From: Myxococcales bacterium
Lineage (GTDB): Bacteria; Myxococcota_A; Polyangia; Haliangiales; Haliangiaceae
Direction of reading: 5' to 3'
DNA: 56,378 bases
NCBI GenBank assembly: GCA_947483555.1
Contig: CANKMW010000061.1
Coordinates: 1 to 56,378, forward strand
The position numbers and the translations under genes were made by a program. Positions 23,164 to 34,207 of the stretch are shown here, in pieces. Position 1 is the stretch's first letter. The number at the start of each line of letters is the position of its first letter. Under the pieces are notes generated by a model that was not told the origin of the DNA, did no database searches, and saw only the letters and a list, made by a program, of their open reading frames with translations.

Positions 23164-23864
23164 AGCGGATCGTTCCCTGGCTCGTCCCCGTGCTCGCGCT
23201 CGCTGTCGCCGTCGGGCTGGCGGGCACGCTGTACCTGATCTTCTACGTCACGCCACTCGAGCGGACGCTGTACTTCAACCAGAAGATCTTCTACTGGCAC
23301 GTCCCCAACTGGTTCGTGCTGTTCACGACCGTCTTCGTGTGCGGCGTGGCGTCGGCCGGATACCTCAAGAAGCGCGATCCGCGCTGGGACGACGTCGCCC
23401 GTGCCGCCGGTGAGCTGGCGGTGGTGTTCGGTGCCATCGGGCTCGTCACCGGGTCGATCTGGGGCAAGGCGGCGTGGGGACACTGGTGGAAGTGGGAGCT
23501 GCGGCTGACCACCTCGCTGATCTTGTGGTTGACCATGGTCGGCTACGTGCTGGTCCGCCGGTTCGCGGGCGCTGGCAGCGAACGGCTCGCCGCCGGCCTG
23601 GCCGTGTTCGGGGTCGTCAACGTGCCGCTGGTGTACTTCGCGGTCAAGCTGGCCGACGCGCTCCAGCAGGAGAGTGCGCACCCCAAGGCGCAGGTGGTCA
23701 GCGAGCTCACCGACGCGATGAAGACCACCTTCCAGCTCTCGATCCTCACCTTCTTCGCGTTCTACGCCCTGCTCATGCTGGTCAGGACCGGCGCGATCCG
23801 CGACGACCGTCGGGTGCGCGAGCTCCGCGAGCGCGGCCTCGACGCCGGGATCCTCGAGCCGTGA
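23160..23864 (+). CDS. ccmC: Heme handling protein CcmC
   Basis: 234 residues, six transmembrane helices. CcmC loads heme onto CcmE. The first axial His is in KIFYWHVPNWF. The tryptophan-rich loop reads WGHWWKWELRLTTSL, where the usual Asp of WWxWDxR is Glu. The second His is normally in a TLHQ context; here that place reads DALQQESAHPK, so the ligand is either lost or moved a few residues. ATG 23160 overlaps the ccmB stop by 4 bases. Confidence 0.9.
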   Translation: MKRIVPWLVPVLALAVAVGLAGTLYLIFYVTPLERTLYFNQKIFYWHVPNWFVLFTTVFVCGVASAGYLKKRDPRWDDVARAAGELAVVFGAIGLVTGSIWGKAAWGHWWKWELRLTTSLILWLTMVGYVLVRRFAGAGSERLAAGLAVFGVVNVPLVYFAVKLADALQQESAHPKAQVVSELTDAMKTTFQLSILTFFAFYALLMLVRTGAIRDDRRVRELRERGLDAGILEP

Positions 23865-23926
23865 CCCGATGCGGCCCATGCTGACGACCCATGCTGACGA
23901 CCACGACGAACCCACCCCAGGTGTCC

Positions 23927-24376
23927 ATGCGCATCTTCGCCACCGTTCTGCTCCTGTCAGCGCTGCTCGTCATCCCGGCGCTGGTGGCACCCGTGGCGGC
24001 CGCCGCCGAGCCGTGCCGGCTGGCACCACCGCCGCCGCCGCCCGATCCGGATCCGTCCAAGCGGCCGCCGCCCTACGAGAGCGAGATGCGCCAGCAGTGC
24101 GAGGACGAGCTCGACCGGGACGACGCCTGGTGGTTCAACCTCGAGGGTCGCCTGCGCCACCAGGTCCACAAGCAGGCCGCCGCCGAGGTCACCACCAACA
24201 ACCGGCACGTCGTCTACGCGTACGCCGCGATGTGGCTCATCGCGGTCGGGTTCGTGGTGCTGATGTGGCGCAAGCAGCAGGCGCTGCGCGCCGAGATCGA
24301 ACGCCTCGGGCGCGAGCTCGAGAAGGCCGAGGGCGGCGGCGGCGGAGCGAGCGGTGGCGGTGGAGCGGCGGCGTGA
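23927..24376 (+). CDS. CcmD-like protein with an added signal peptide and periplasmic part
   Basis: 149 residues from ATG 23927. A signal peptide (MRIFATVLLLSALLVIPALV, cut near AAAAEP) leads to a Pro-rich, two-Cys periplasmic stretch, and then a CcmD-like unit: NNRHVVYAYAAMWLIAVGF, a helix followed by WRKQQALRAEIERLGREL, and a Gly-rich end. Ordinary CcmD is about 60-70 residues with just the last unit, so this is an extended form. CcmD helps free holo-CcmE from the CcmABC complex. ATG 23891 is possible but would bury the signal peptide. Confidence 0.7.
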   Translation: MRIFATVLLLSALLVIPALVAPVAAAAEPCRLAPPPPPPDPDPSKRPPPYESEMRQQCEDELDRDDAWWFNLEGRLRHQVHKQAAAEVTTNNRHVVYAYAAMWLIAVGFVVLMWRKQQALRAEIERLGRELEKAEGGGGGASGGGGAAA

Positions 24377-24576
24377 GTTTCGGTCACGTCTTCTTCATCC
24401 CGCTGGTCGCGATGGTCGGCATGCTGCTCGGCTTCGTGCTCGGGGCGCGGGCGGCGCGCAACGCCGTCGACCTCGAGCGCAAGCGTGACGCCGAGCGCGA
24501 GGCGGCGCGGGCGGCGCGGGCGGCGCGCAAGGCGGCGGCCGGCGACGCCGGCGCCGGCGGCGGGACGTCGTCGTGA
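24373..24576 (+). CDS. Small membrane protein of the ccm cluster
   Basis: 67 residues from GTG 24373, overlapping the previous stop by 4 bases. One helix (residues 5-28, HVFFIPLVAMVGMLLGFVLG) is followed by a strongly charged Ala/Arg/Glu helix (LERKRDAEREAARAARAARK). The shape resembles CcmD, so this may be a second CcmD-like protein. Unknown function. Confidence 0.65.
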   Translation: MSFGHVFFIPLVAMVGMLLGFVLGARAARNAVDLERKRDAEREAARAARAARKAAAGDAGAGGGTSS

Positions 24577-24816
24577 GGCGCCGCGTGATGGTCGCCGTCG
24601 CGCTGGCCCTCGTGGCTGGCTGCAGCGCGAAGGAGCAGAGCTTTCGCGAAGGTGATCGCGGTGATGGACAGCGTCGGCAACGCCGAGGCCGGCGAGAAGC
24701 GCGCGATGATCGAGGGCGCGATGCACGAGGCCGGGCTGACGCGCTGCACGCTGCTCGAGGTCTGGGATGAGCACCGGCGCAATCCACCGGCGCCCCCGCC
24801 GGGTTTGATCCGCTGA
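24573..24816 (+). pseudogene. Small lipoprotein gene interrupted by a +1 frameshift
   Basis: From GTG 24573 the reading frame gives a lipoprotein signal (VMVAVALALVAGCSAKEQS, lipobox LVAGC). After the codons for KEQS (about 24635-24640) that frame turns into an Arg/Asp-rich shadow, while the frame shifted by one base continues convincingly as FAKVIAVMDSVGNAEAGEKR and ends VWDEHRRNPPAPPPGLIR at TGA 24814-24816. The shifted frame has no start of its own upstream. Removing one T at the AGCTTTC junction (about 24641-24643) restores a single product of about 80 residues. Either a recent mutation, programmed slippage, or a sequencing error. Confidence 0.65.
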
Positions 24817-24833
24817 GGTTGCTGCTGGAGTGG

Positions 24834-24870
24834 GTCCTTCGACTCGGCCCCTGCGGGCCTCGCTCAGGAC
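24834..24870. repeat. REP-like palindromic element, copy 1
   Basis: GTCCTTCGACTCGG, a GC-rich loop and CCTCGCTCAGGAC. It belongs to the same family as the copies at 24937 (inverted relative to this one) and 44314. Lies directly after the frameshifted lipoprotein gene. Confidence 0.75.
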
Positions 24871-24900
24871 CAACGGGATTGCGACCTCCCGAGGGGCCCC

Positions 24901-24932
24901 AGCATCCCAGCATCCCAGCATCCCAGCATCCC
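24901..24932. repeat. 8-bp tandem repeat (AGCATCCC)4
   Basis: Four perfect copies located exactly between two inverted REP-like elements, so it would form the loop of a large hairpin. Confidence 0.9.
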
Positions 24933-24936
24933 GGTC

Positions 24937-24972
24937 GTCCTGAGCGAGGCGCGAAGCGCCGAGTCGAAGGAC
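24937..24972. repeat. REP-like palindromic element, copy 2 (inverted)
   Basis: GTCCTGAGCGAGGCGC, GAA, GCGCCGAGTCGAAGGAC. Core hairpin GGCGC-GAA-GCGCC. Reverse orientation of copy 1 with 66 bases between; together they resemble a REP doublet. Confidence 0.75.
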
Positions 24973-24974
24973 GC

Positions 24975-25064
24975 GCTACGGCGACGGTTACGGCTACGGC
25001 TACGGCGACGGCCACGGCGACGGTTACGGCTACGGCTACGGCTACGGCTACGGCTACGGCTACG
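24975..25064. repeat. Hexanucleotide repeat array, 15 units of GNNACG
   Basis: Fifteen head-to-tail hexamers, mostly GCTACG with interspersed GCGACG, GTTACG and GCCACG. The array ends nine bases before the stop of the minus-strand kinase gene. No spacers, so not a CRISPR. Confidence 0.9.
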
Positions 25065-25072
25065 GCCCCAGG

Positions 25073-25834
25073 TCACCGCAGCGCTGCGGCCAGCTCCGCT
25101 GCTGACGGTCGCGCGGTCGGATCCTTGGCCAGCGCCGCCGCCACGATCTCGGCGATCGACGCGTCGGTGAGCGGTGCCGCCTCGTGCTCGACGACCGCCG
25201 CCATCGACAGGAACGAGGCGCCGCGGTGGAACAAGCGCGTGGTTGCGGACAGCTCCCACAGCAGCGTGCCGAGGGCGAACACGTCGACGGCGCCGGTCCA
25301 TGCCCCGCCGCGAACCTGCTCGGGCGCCATGTAGGCCGCGGTGCCGCGGACCGGGCCGCCGTCGCCGATGCGACGCGCGATGCCGAGATCACAGATCACG
25401 GTGCCGCCGGCCGTGACGAGCAGGTTGGCAGGGTTGAGGTCGCCGTGCACCCAGCCGTGGACGTGCAGGTGTGCGACCGCGGCTGCGGCCGCGGCCACGA
25501 GATCGCGCGCGGTGGTCATCGGTGGCGCCGGCCCGCGCTCGAGCATGACGCGGAGATCTGCGCCGCCGATCAGATCCATGACCAGGAACGGCCGGGCCGC
25601 GTCGGGGTCGGCGCTGCGGCCGCGCACCAGGCCGGGGTGCGGCGGAAGCGCGCAGGTCAGCGCGCATTCGGCGACGAACAGCGCCCGCAGGGCGGGATCG
25701 CGCGCGGCGTGGCCGTGCAACCGCTTGATCGCCGCGACCTCGCCGGTCGGCGAGGCCGCTTCACGCACCTCGGCGAGGGCGCCCGCCGAGACCAGGCGGC
25801 CAAGCAGCCAGTCGCCGACGCTCGCTTCCGTCAT
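25073..25834 (-). CDS. Short Ser/Thr protein kinase with atypical catalytic loop
   Basis: 253 residues, kinase domain only, no membrane segment. The ATP lysine is in AAIKRLHG. The catalytic loop reads HGDLNPANLLV (instead of HRDxKPxN) and the Mg-binding motif is CDLGIA (DLG in place of DFG); the essential Asp, Asn and Asp remain, so activity is possible. The activation segment and YMAPEQVRGG are normal. The glycine loop (SAGALAEV) is degenerate. ATG 25834 is chosen because an in-frame extension to 26017 is just the reverse of the acyl-CoA dehydrogenase gene. A TACCAT box is 9 bases upstream. Confidence 0.85.
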   Translation of the reverse strand: MTEASVGDWLLGRLVSAGALAEVREAASPTGEVAAIKRLHGHAARDPALRALFVAECALTCALPPHPGLVRGRSADPDAARPFLVMDLIGGADLRVMLERGPAPPMTTARDLVAAAAAAVAHLHVHGWVHGDLNPANLLVTAGGTVICDLGIARRIGDGGPVRGTAAYMAPEQVRGGAWTGAVDVFALGTLLWELSATTRLFHRGASFLSMAAVVEHEAAPLTDASIAEIVAAALAKDPTARPSAAELAAALR

Positions 25835-25843
25835 CGACCGTCG

Positions 25844-25853
25844 ATGGTAGCAT
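25844..25853. promoter_or_regulatory. Overlapping divergent -10 boxes (leaderless)
   Basis: The 10 bases ATGGTAGCAT read TAGCAT on the plus strand (25848-25853, then 6 bases to GTG 25860) and TACCAT on the minus strand (25849-25844, then 9 bases to ATG 25834). The two boxes share the central TA, so both promoters cannot be melted by two polymerases at once. Confidence 0.6.
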
Positions 25854-25859
25854 CCGCGC

Positions 25860-27004
<1,145 letters not shown>

Positions 27005-27005
<1 letters not shown>

Positions 27006-27595
27006 TGGAACTGCAGGTGGTCGGTTGGCTGCTGGCCGGCGCGCTCGTCGTGTACGGGCTGGTCGAGCGCGCCCGGGTCCAGCGCAGCGCGCCGCCCGAT
27101 GCCAAGGTCAAGGATGCGCCGGTCGGCAAGTACGTGCGCATCGTCGGCCGCATCGTCGATGGTGGTGCGCTGGTGGCGCCGATCACGGGCCGGGCCTGCG
27201 TCAGCTTCGATGCTGTGGTCTTCGTCCACGATCGGGTCCGGGCCCGCGGGGTGCGCGGCACGCCGTTCATCGTCGACGACGGCAGCGGCCGGATCCTGGT
27301 CGACCCGCGGGGGGCGTTCATCCACGTGACCTACGATCACAGCATGGTCGGTCCGCTCGACCGCACCAAGGTCGCCGACCCCGACCTGGTGGCGCACCTG
27401 CTGGACGCCGGGTATGCGCGCTTCGACGAGGGCGTGCTGACGATCGGCGAACGGGTCGCGGTCGTCGGCCTGGTCAGCGAGGCTCGCGGCGCCGATGACG
27501 ATCCGGTCTACCGGCGGCTGGCCGCGACCGAGCTTCGCCTCACCGGCGCCGCGGATCGGCCAGCGATGGTCAGCGAACGCCCCGAAGAACTGTGA
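27005..27595 (+). CDS. Membrane protein with GIDE-like domain (first of a pair)
   Basis: 196 residues; one N-terminal helix (VVGWLLAGALVVYGLVERAR) and a beta-rich domain with GRIVDGGALVAPITGRACVS, FIVDDGSGRILVDPRGAFIH and IGERVAVVGLV. The same order of motifs (oxygen-reactive Cys in TGRxC, VDDGxGRxxVDPxGA, IGExxxVxG) is found in the next gene and in the GIDE domain of MUL1-like proteins. No RING domain. ATG 27005 overlaps the acyl-CoA dehydrogenase stop. Confidence 0.7.
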
Positions 27596-27617
27596 GCGGC
27601 GAGCGGTAGCGCTGTCT

Positions 27618-27623
27618 TAGGAT
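27618..27623 (+). promoter_or_regulatory. Leaderless -10 box deciding the start at 27631
   Basis: TAGGAT, then GGCCGGC and ATG 27631. The upstream ATG at 27622 lies inside the box itself, so the second ATG is the better start. Confidence 0.5.
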
Positions 27624-27630
27624 GGCCGGC

Positions 27631-28296
27631 ATGGAGGCCCTCGTCGTCGTGGCCATCGTGGCCGGCGTCGCGCTCGTGGCGGCCAGTCTGGTCTGGAACG
27701 AGAAGGCCAAGATTCGCCGCCAGCTGCGCAGCGCGCCGCGGGTCGACATCGGTGAGCTCGGCGAGGGACGGACCGGCCGGCTGGTCGGCCAGGTCGGCGA
27801 GGGCGACACGATGCAGGCGCCGTTCACCGGTCGGACCTGCGTGTACTACGAGGCGGCGGTCGAGGAATACCGCTCGAGCGGCAAGACCGGGAGCTGGCGC
27901 CAGGTGGTGCGCGAGGTCAGGAGCGTGGCGTTCGTGCTCGACGACGGCACCGGTCGCGCCATCGTCGATCCGAGCGGCGCGCGGGTGGCGGTCGACATCG
28001 ACATGACGACCCGCTCGGGCACGTTCGACGACGCCACGCCGGTGGAGGAACAGTTCCTGACCCGCCATGGCCTGCGCTCCTCGGGCTGGGTGTTCAACAA
28101 GTCGTTCCGCTACCGCGAAGGCGTGATCGAGATCGGCGAGACCATCGCCGTGATGGGGCAGGGCGTGCGCGAGCCGGATCCCGCAGCGGTCGGCAAGGTC
28201 GGCGGCTACCGGTCCGGGCCGCCGACCCGGCTCCGGCTCGGCGGCTCGTCGCGACACCCGATCCTGCTCTCCGATGCGCCGGACACGCTCCGCTGA
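27631..28296 (+). CDS. GIDE-domain membrane protein (MUL1-like, no RING)
   Basis: 221 residues from ATG 27631. An N-terminal helix (LVVVAIVAGVALVAASLVW) is followed by the GIDE domain: GRLVGQVGEGDTMQAPFTGR, CVYYEAAVEEY, WRQVVREVRSVAFVLDDG, TGRAIVDPSGA and IGETIAVMGQG. GIDE is the membrane-associated part of mitochondrial E3 ligase MUL1; bacterial members have no established role. Paralogous to the gene just upstream, so a tandem duplication. Confidence 0.8.
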   Translation: MEALVVVAIVAGVALVAASLVWNEKAKIRRQLRSAPRVDIGELGEGRTGRLVGQVGEGDTMQAPFTGRTCVYYEAAVEEYRSSGKTGSWRQVVREVRSVAFVLDDGTGRAIVDPSGARVAVDIDMTTRSGTFDDATPVEEQFLTRHGLRSSGWVFNKSFRYREGVIEIGETIAVMGQGVREPDPAAVGKVGGYRSGPPTRLRLGGSSRHPILLSDAPDTLR

Positions 28297-28334
28297 CGCC
28301 GCCCCGGCTCCCGAGGTCGTGCCGGACGTGATAC

Positions 28335-29447
28335 GTGTCGGCCGCGGCATCGCCGCGCGCCATGACCAAGCACGAACACCGAAGCGGCGCCGGGCCGAAG
28401 CCCGGTCGCCGGTGGCCGTCCGCGCGGCAGATCGCCGCCGACGCCGCGACCCGGATCGCGGGTCGGGTGCGGCAGGGCGCGATCACGAAAGGCGATCCGC
28501 TCCACTTCGAGCCCGAGATCGAGCCCAACGGCACCAAGCTCGGCTTCTATCATCTGTACACGCGCGACAGCGATCGGCAGACCGACGACTGGTTGACGTC
28601 GCCGGTGTACGTCGACGAGGCCGAGAAACAACACCCGATCGACGCCTGTCACCGCGCGATCTCCCGCTTTCATGCGTTCTTGCGCACCGACGACGAACGG
28701 GCGCGCGCCGGCTTCCTCGCCAGCGCCCGCGCGCTGCTCGACTCCGGCTACCGGGTCACCCTCGACGGCCATGACTGCTTCGTGGTGCCGCACCACGACC
28801 AGGTCGAGGGCTATCGACCGCATCACAAGCCGTGGCTGGCCTCGATGGTGCAAGGCTGGAGCGCGAGCCTGTTCCTGCGCGCCTATCAGCTTGCCGGCGA
28901 CGAGCGTTACGTCGACGCCGCGCGCCGCTCGACCGGCCCGTTCTTCGTCGCGGTCGAGCGCGGCGGCCTCCTCGGTCAGCTGCCCCACGGGCTGCCGTTC
29001 TACGAGAAGTATCCGTTCCCCGGCGACACTCGTCACGTCTTCAACGGCTTCATGTCGTCGCTGTTCGGCTTGCACGATCTGGCCCGCGCCACCGACGACC
29101 GCGCGGCGAGGTCGCTGTTCGACACCGGCATCGAGACCGTGAGCGACGATCGGACGCTGGGCGCGTTCGACAACGGCTACTCCACGCTCTACGACCTCGG
29201 CGGCGGTCGGCGGGCCACGCCGGCGGGGGTGTTCTACACCTGGGTGCATGCTCGCCAGATCGCCGGCCTGTCGCGCATCACCGGGTCGGCCAAGCTGATG
29301 GACTGGGCCCATCGCTGGCGCGACTACGTGTTCAAGAAGCGCTACACGCTGCGCAGCAGCGCCGACTGCGCGCTGTTCCGCTCGCGCCGGTTTCCCCACT
29401 ACGTGCGCCGCTCCCTGCGGATGGGATCGGCGATGAACGACGCCTGA
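28335..29447 (+). CDS. D-glucuronyl C5-epimerase family protein
   Basis: 370 residues from GTG 28335 (ATG 28362 possible). No signal peptide. The alpha/alpha-barrel of the glucuronyl C5-epimerase C-terminal family is clear: WLASMVQGWSASLFLRAYQL, GDERYVDAAR, HVFNGFMSSLFGLHDL, LGAFDNGYSTLYDL and the Trp/His stretch YTWVHARQI. In animals this domain epimerises glucuronate in heparan sulfate; bacterial members probably act on uronate polysaccharides. No glycan gene cluster is next to it, so the substrate is open. Confidence 0.8.
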   Translation: MSAAASPRAMTKHEHRSGAGPKPGRRWPSARQIAADAATRIAGRVRQGAITKGDPLHFEPEIEPNGTKLGFYHLYTRDSDRQTDDWLTSPVYVDEAEKQHPIDACHRAISRFHAFLRTDDERARAGFLASARALLDSGYRVTLDGHDCFVVPHHDQVEGYRPHHKPWLASMVQGWSASLFLRAYQLAGDERYVDAARRSTGPFFVAVERGGLLGQLPHGLPFYEKYPFPGDTRHVFNGFMSSLFGLHDLARATDDRAARSLFDTGIETVSDDRTLGAFDNGYSTLYDLGGGRRATPAGVFYTWVHARQIAGLSRITGSAKLMDWAHRWRDYVFKKRYTLRSSADCALFRSRRFPHYVRRSLRMGSAMNDA

Positions 29448-29510
29448 CGACGACGCCGCCGCCGGGCATCGGCCGCCGAAATGGTGAGGGCCGGCGTGCG
29501 ACGCTCGCGA

Positions 29511-30788
29511 TCAGCGCCGGAACAGGCGCTTGCCGGCGAACCGGGCGTCGTCGCCGAGGGCGTCGGCGATGCGCAGCAGCTGGTTGTACTTGGCGACCCG
29601 GTCCGAGCGTGACGCCGAGCCGGTCTTGATCTGGCCAGCGTTGGTGGCCACCGCGAGGTCGGCGATGAAGGCGTCCTCGCTCTCGCCGGAGCGGTGCGAG
29701 ATGATCGCCGTGTAGCGGTTGTGCTGCGCGGTGCGCACCGCATCGAGCGTCTCCGACAGGGTCCCGATCTGGTTGACCTTGACCAGGATCGAATTGGCGA
29801 TGCCGCGATCGATGCCGCGCTGGAGGCGCGCGGTCTGGGTCACGAACAGGTCGTCGCCGACCAGCTGGGTGCGGGCGCCGAGCCGGTCGGTCAGCGCCTT
29901 CCAGCCGTCCCAGTCGTCCTCGGCGAGGCCGTCCTCGATCGACACCAGGGGGTACTTGTCGACCCAGCTGGCGTAGAGCTCGATCATCTCGGCCGAGCTG
30001 CGGGCCTTGCCCTCGTACTGGTAGATCTTGGTGCCCTTGTCGAAGAACTCCGAGGCGGCGACGTCGAGGGCGAGGAAGATCTGGTCACCGGCCTGGTAGC
30101 CGGCCTTGGCGATGGCCTCGAGGATCGTGCCCAGCGCCTCGTCGGCGCCGCTCATCGCCGGCGCGAAGCCGCCCTCGTCCCCGACGTTGGTCGCCTTGCC
30201 CTTGGCCGACAGGAGCTTCTTGAGGTGGTGGAAGATCTCGACGCCGGCGCGCAACGCGTCCTCGAAGCGATCGAACCCGGCCGGCACGATCATGAACTCC
30301 TGGATGTCGAGGTCGTTGTCGGCGTGGGCGCCGCCGTTGATGATGTTCATCAGCGGCAACGGCAGGGTCAGGGCGCCGACGCCGCCGAGGTAGCGGTACA
30401 GCGGTAGCTCGTGGGCCTCGGCGGCGGCGCGGGCCACCGCCATCGACACCGCCAGGATCGCGTTGGCGCCCAGCGTGCTCTTGGTCGGCGTGCCGTCGAG
30501 ATCGATCAGCGCCGCGTCGATCGCCGCCTGATCGGCGGCGTCCATGCCGACCAGCGCCGGGGCGACGGTGTCGGTGACGTTCTCCACCGCGCGGGTGACA
30601 CCCTTGCCGAGGTAGCGGTGCGCGTCGTGGTCGCGAAGCTCGAGCGCCTCGTGCTCGCCGGTCGAAGCGCCGGACGGCACGATGGCGCGGCCCAGCGCAC
30701 CACTCTCGAGGCCGACCTCGGCCTCGACCGTCGGGTTGCCGCGCGAGTCGAGCAGTTCACGGGCGTGGACCCAGATGATCTCCGTCAT
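29511..30788 (-). CDS. eno: Enolase
   Basis: Interconverts 2-phosphoglycerate and phosphoenolpyruvate. Full length (425). Seen: SRGNPTVEAEV, PSGASTGEHEALELRD, NIINGGAHADN, GDEGGFAP with the catalytic Glu, SIEDGLAEDDWDGW and LVGDDLFVT (Mg ligands), KVNQIGTLSE (catalytic Lys), SHRSGESED and KTGSASRSDR. The last has Ala for the usual Leu. A TAGGTT box 6 bases before the ATG indicates a leaderless mRNA. Confidence 0.97.
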   Translation of the reverse strand: MTEIIWVHARELLDSRGNPTVEAEVGLESGALGRAIVPSGASTGEHEALELRDHDAHRYLGKGVTRAVENVTDTVAPALVGMDAADQAAIDAALIDLDGTPTKSTLGANAILAVSMAVARAAAEAHELPLYRYLGGVGALTLPLPLMNIINGGAHADNDLDIQEFMIVPAGFDRFEDALRAGVEIFHHLKKLLSAKGKATNVGDEGGFAPAMSGADEALGTILEAIAKAGYQAGDQIFLALDVAASEFFDKGTKIYQYEGKARSSAEMIELYASWVDKYPLVSIEDGLAEDDWDGWKALTDRLGARTQLVGDDLFVTQTARLQRGIDRGIANSILVKVNQIGTLSETLDAVRTAQHNRYTAIISHRSGESEDAFIADLAVATNAGQIKTGSASRSDRVAKYNQLLRIADALGDDARFAGKRLFRR

Positions 30789-30794
30789 GCGGAG

Positions 30795-30800
30795 AACCTA
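30795..30800 (-). promoter_or_regulatory. Leaderless -10 box of eno
   Basis: Minus strand TAGGTT, then CTCCGC and ATG 30788. Six bases separate the box from the start codon and there is no Shine-Dalgarno. Confidence 0.6.
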
Positions 30801-30869
30801 CATCATGAGGCCACGTCGATCATGGCCGGGTGCACCTTGGTCGCGCGTCGTGCTAAATAGGGCACGAAA

Positions 30870-31369
30870 ATGAGGTGTCTCGCCGTCGTCGCGGTCCTTG
30901 CGCTCGGAGCTGCTCCCGGGTGCGGCGGTGGCAGCAACAACGGGCGCGCCGCGCCGCCGACCGATCCGGCCGCCGGGGACGCCTTCGCCGCGGTGTTTCG
31001 GGCCGTCGAGCAGTGGCGCCAGGGCTGGGAGGTGCGCAGCCTCGACGCGTTGACGCCGCTCTATCGCCAGGACGGCAACACGGTGGTCGTGTACCAGGGC
31101 CGCGCCCACGTCGGGTGGCCGCAGGCGCAGAACTACCTGCGCCAGACCGTCGAGGGTGCGCGCACCGTGCACCTGTCGCTCGAGGGTGGTCAGGTCACGT
31201 CGATCGGGACCAGCGGCGCCACCTACTCGGCGCGGCTGACCCGCGAGTTGTCCGACGGCGCGGTGACCGTCACCGACGAGGGCTTCCTGACCGTCACGTT
31301 CGCGCGCGCGCCCGGCGGCGATCGCTGGGAGATCGTCAGCGAGCACTACTCGTATCCGCCGGTGCCGTG

Positions 31370-31370
<1 letters not shown>
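30870..31370 (+). CDS. SnoaL/NTF2-like lipoprotein
   Basis: 166 residues. The signal ends in LGAAPGCGGG, a lipobox-like site with Cys18. The mature part is an NTF2-like cone fold used in SnoaL and ketosteroid isomerase-like proteins: FRAVEQWRQGWEVRSLDALT, YRQDGNTVVVYQGR and a C-terminal strand DRWEIVSEHYS. Such domains often bind small ligands; no catalytic residue can be assigned. A TGC-TAAATA box (30851-30859) 10 bases before the ATG is a likely extended -10. Its stop overlaps the next ATG. Confidence 0.8.
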
Positions 31371-32698
<1,328 letters not shown>

Positions 32699-32727
32699 CC
32701 ACGCGGCGGTGAAGCGACGATGACCCG

Positions 32728-33129
32728 ATGATCCACGAACAGCGCATCATCTTCGGCGACACCGACCAGATGGGGGTCGTGTACTACGCCAACTACCTGC
32801 GCTTCTTCGAGGCGTCGCGCGCCGCCTTCTGGCGGTCCCAGGGCCGGACCCACAAGGACCTCGACGCGGCGCAGGTGGCGCTGCCGGTGGTCGAGGCCCA
32901 TTGCCGGTACCGCGCGCCGTCGTACTACGAGGACCTGCTGGCGATCGAGGTCGCGGTGACCGAGCTGCGCGGGGCGTCGGTGCGGTTCGGGTACGTGGTG
33001 CGGCGGGGCGCCGAGCGGCTCGCCGACGGGTGGACCCGTCATGCGGTCATCGGCCCCAGCGGGCGACCGCGCGCGCTGCCGGCCGAGCTGCGCGTCCTGC
33101 TGGCGGTGAAGCCGCTGAGCAGCGATTGA
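32728..33129 (+). CDS. Hotdog-fold acyl-CoA thioesterase (YbgC/4-HBT-like)
   Basis: 133 residues. The active-site motif FGDTDQMGVVYYANYLRFFE holds the catalytic Asp and the Tyr/Asn typical of YbgC-type thioesterases. Full single-domain length. In other proteobacteria ybgC sits with tol-pal; here it does not, so the physiological acyl-CoA is unclear. Confidence 0.88.
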   Translation: MIHEQRIIFGDTDQMGVVYYANYLRFFEASRAAFWRSQGRTHKDLDAAQVALPVVEAHCRYRAPSYYEDLLAIEVAVTELRGASVRFGYVVRRGAERLADGWTRHAVIGPSGRPRALPAELRVLLAVKPLSSD

Positions 33130-33165
33130 TCCCAGCCGCACGGCCATGGTGTAGTCGTCGGCGCC

Positions 33166-34158
<993 letters not shown>

Positions 34159-34172
34159 CGGGACAAAGTAGC

Positions 34173-34204
34173 GGGGACAGGCTCCTGGCCACGAGCCTGT
34201 CCCC
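34173..34204. terminator. Bidirectional hairpin between convergent genes
   Basis: GGGGACAGGCTC-CTGGCCAC-GAGCCTGTCCCC, perfect 12-bp arms with an 8-base loop, between the ends of glpX (34158) and the minus-strand kinase (34208). No T run on either side, so it would depend on stem strength. The bases just before it repeat AGTAGCGGGACA and AGTAGCGGGGACA in tandem. Confidence 0.75.
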
Positions 34205-34207
34205 CGA

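Noticed and set aside
24975..25064. CRISPR array
   Set aside because: Repeats are 6 bases, contiguous and without spacers; no cas genes in the window.
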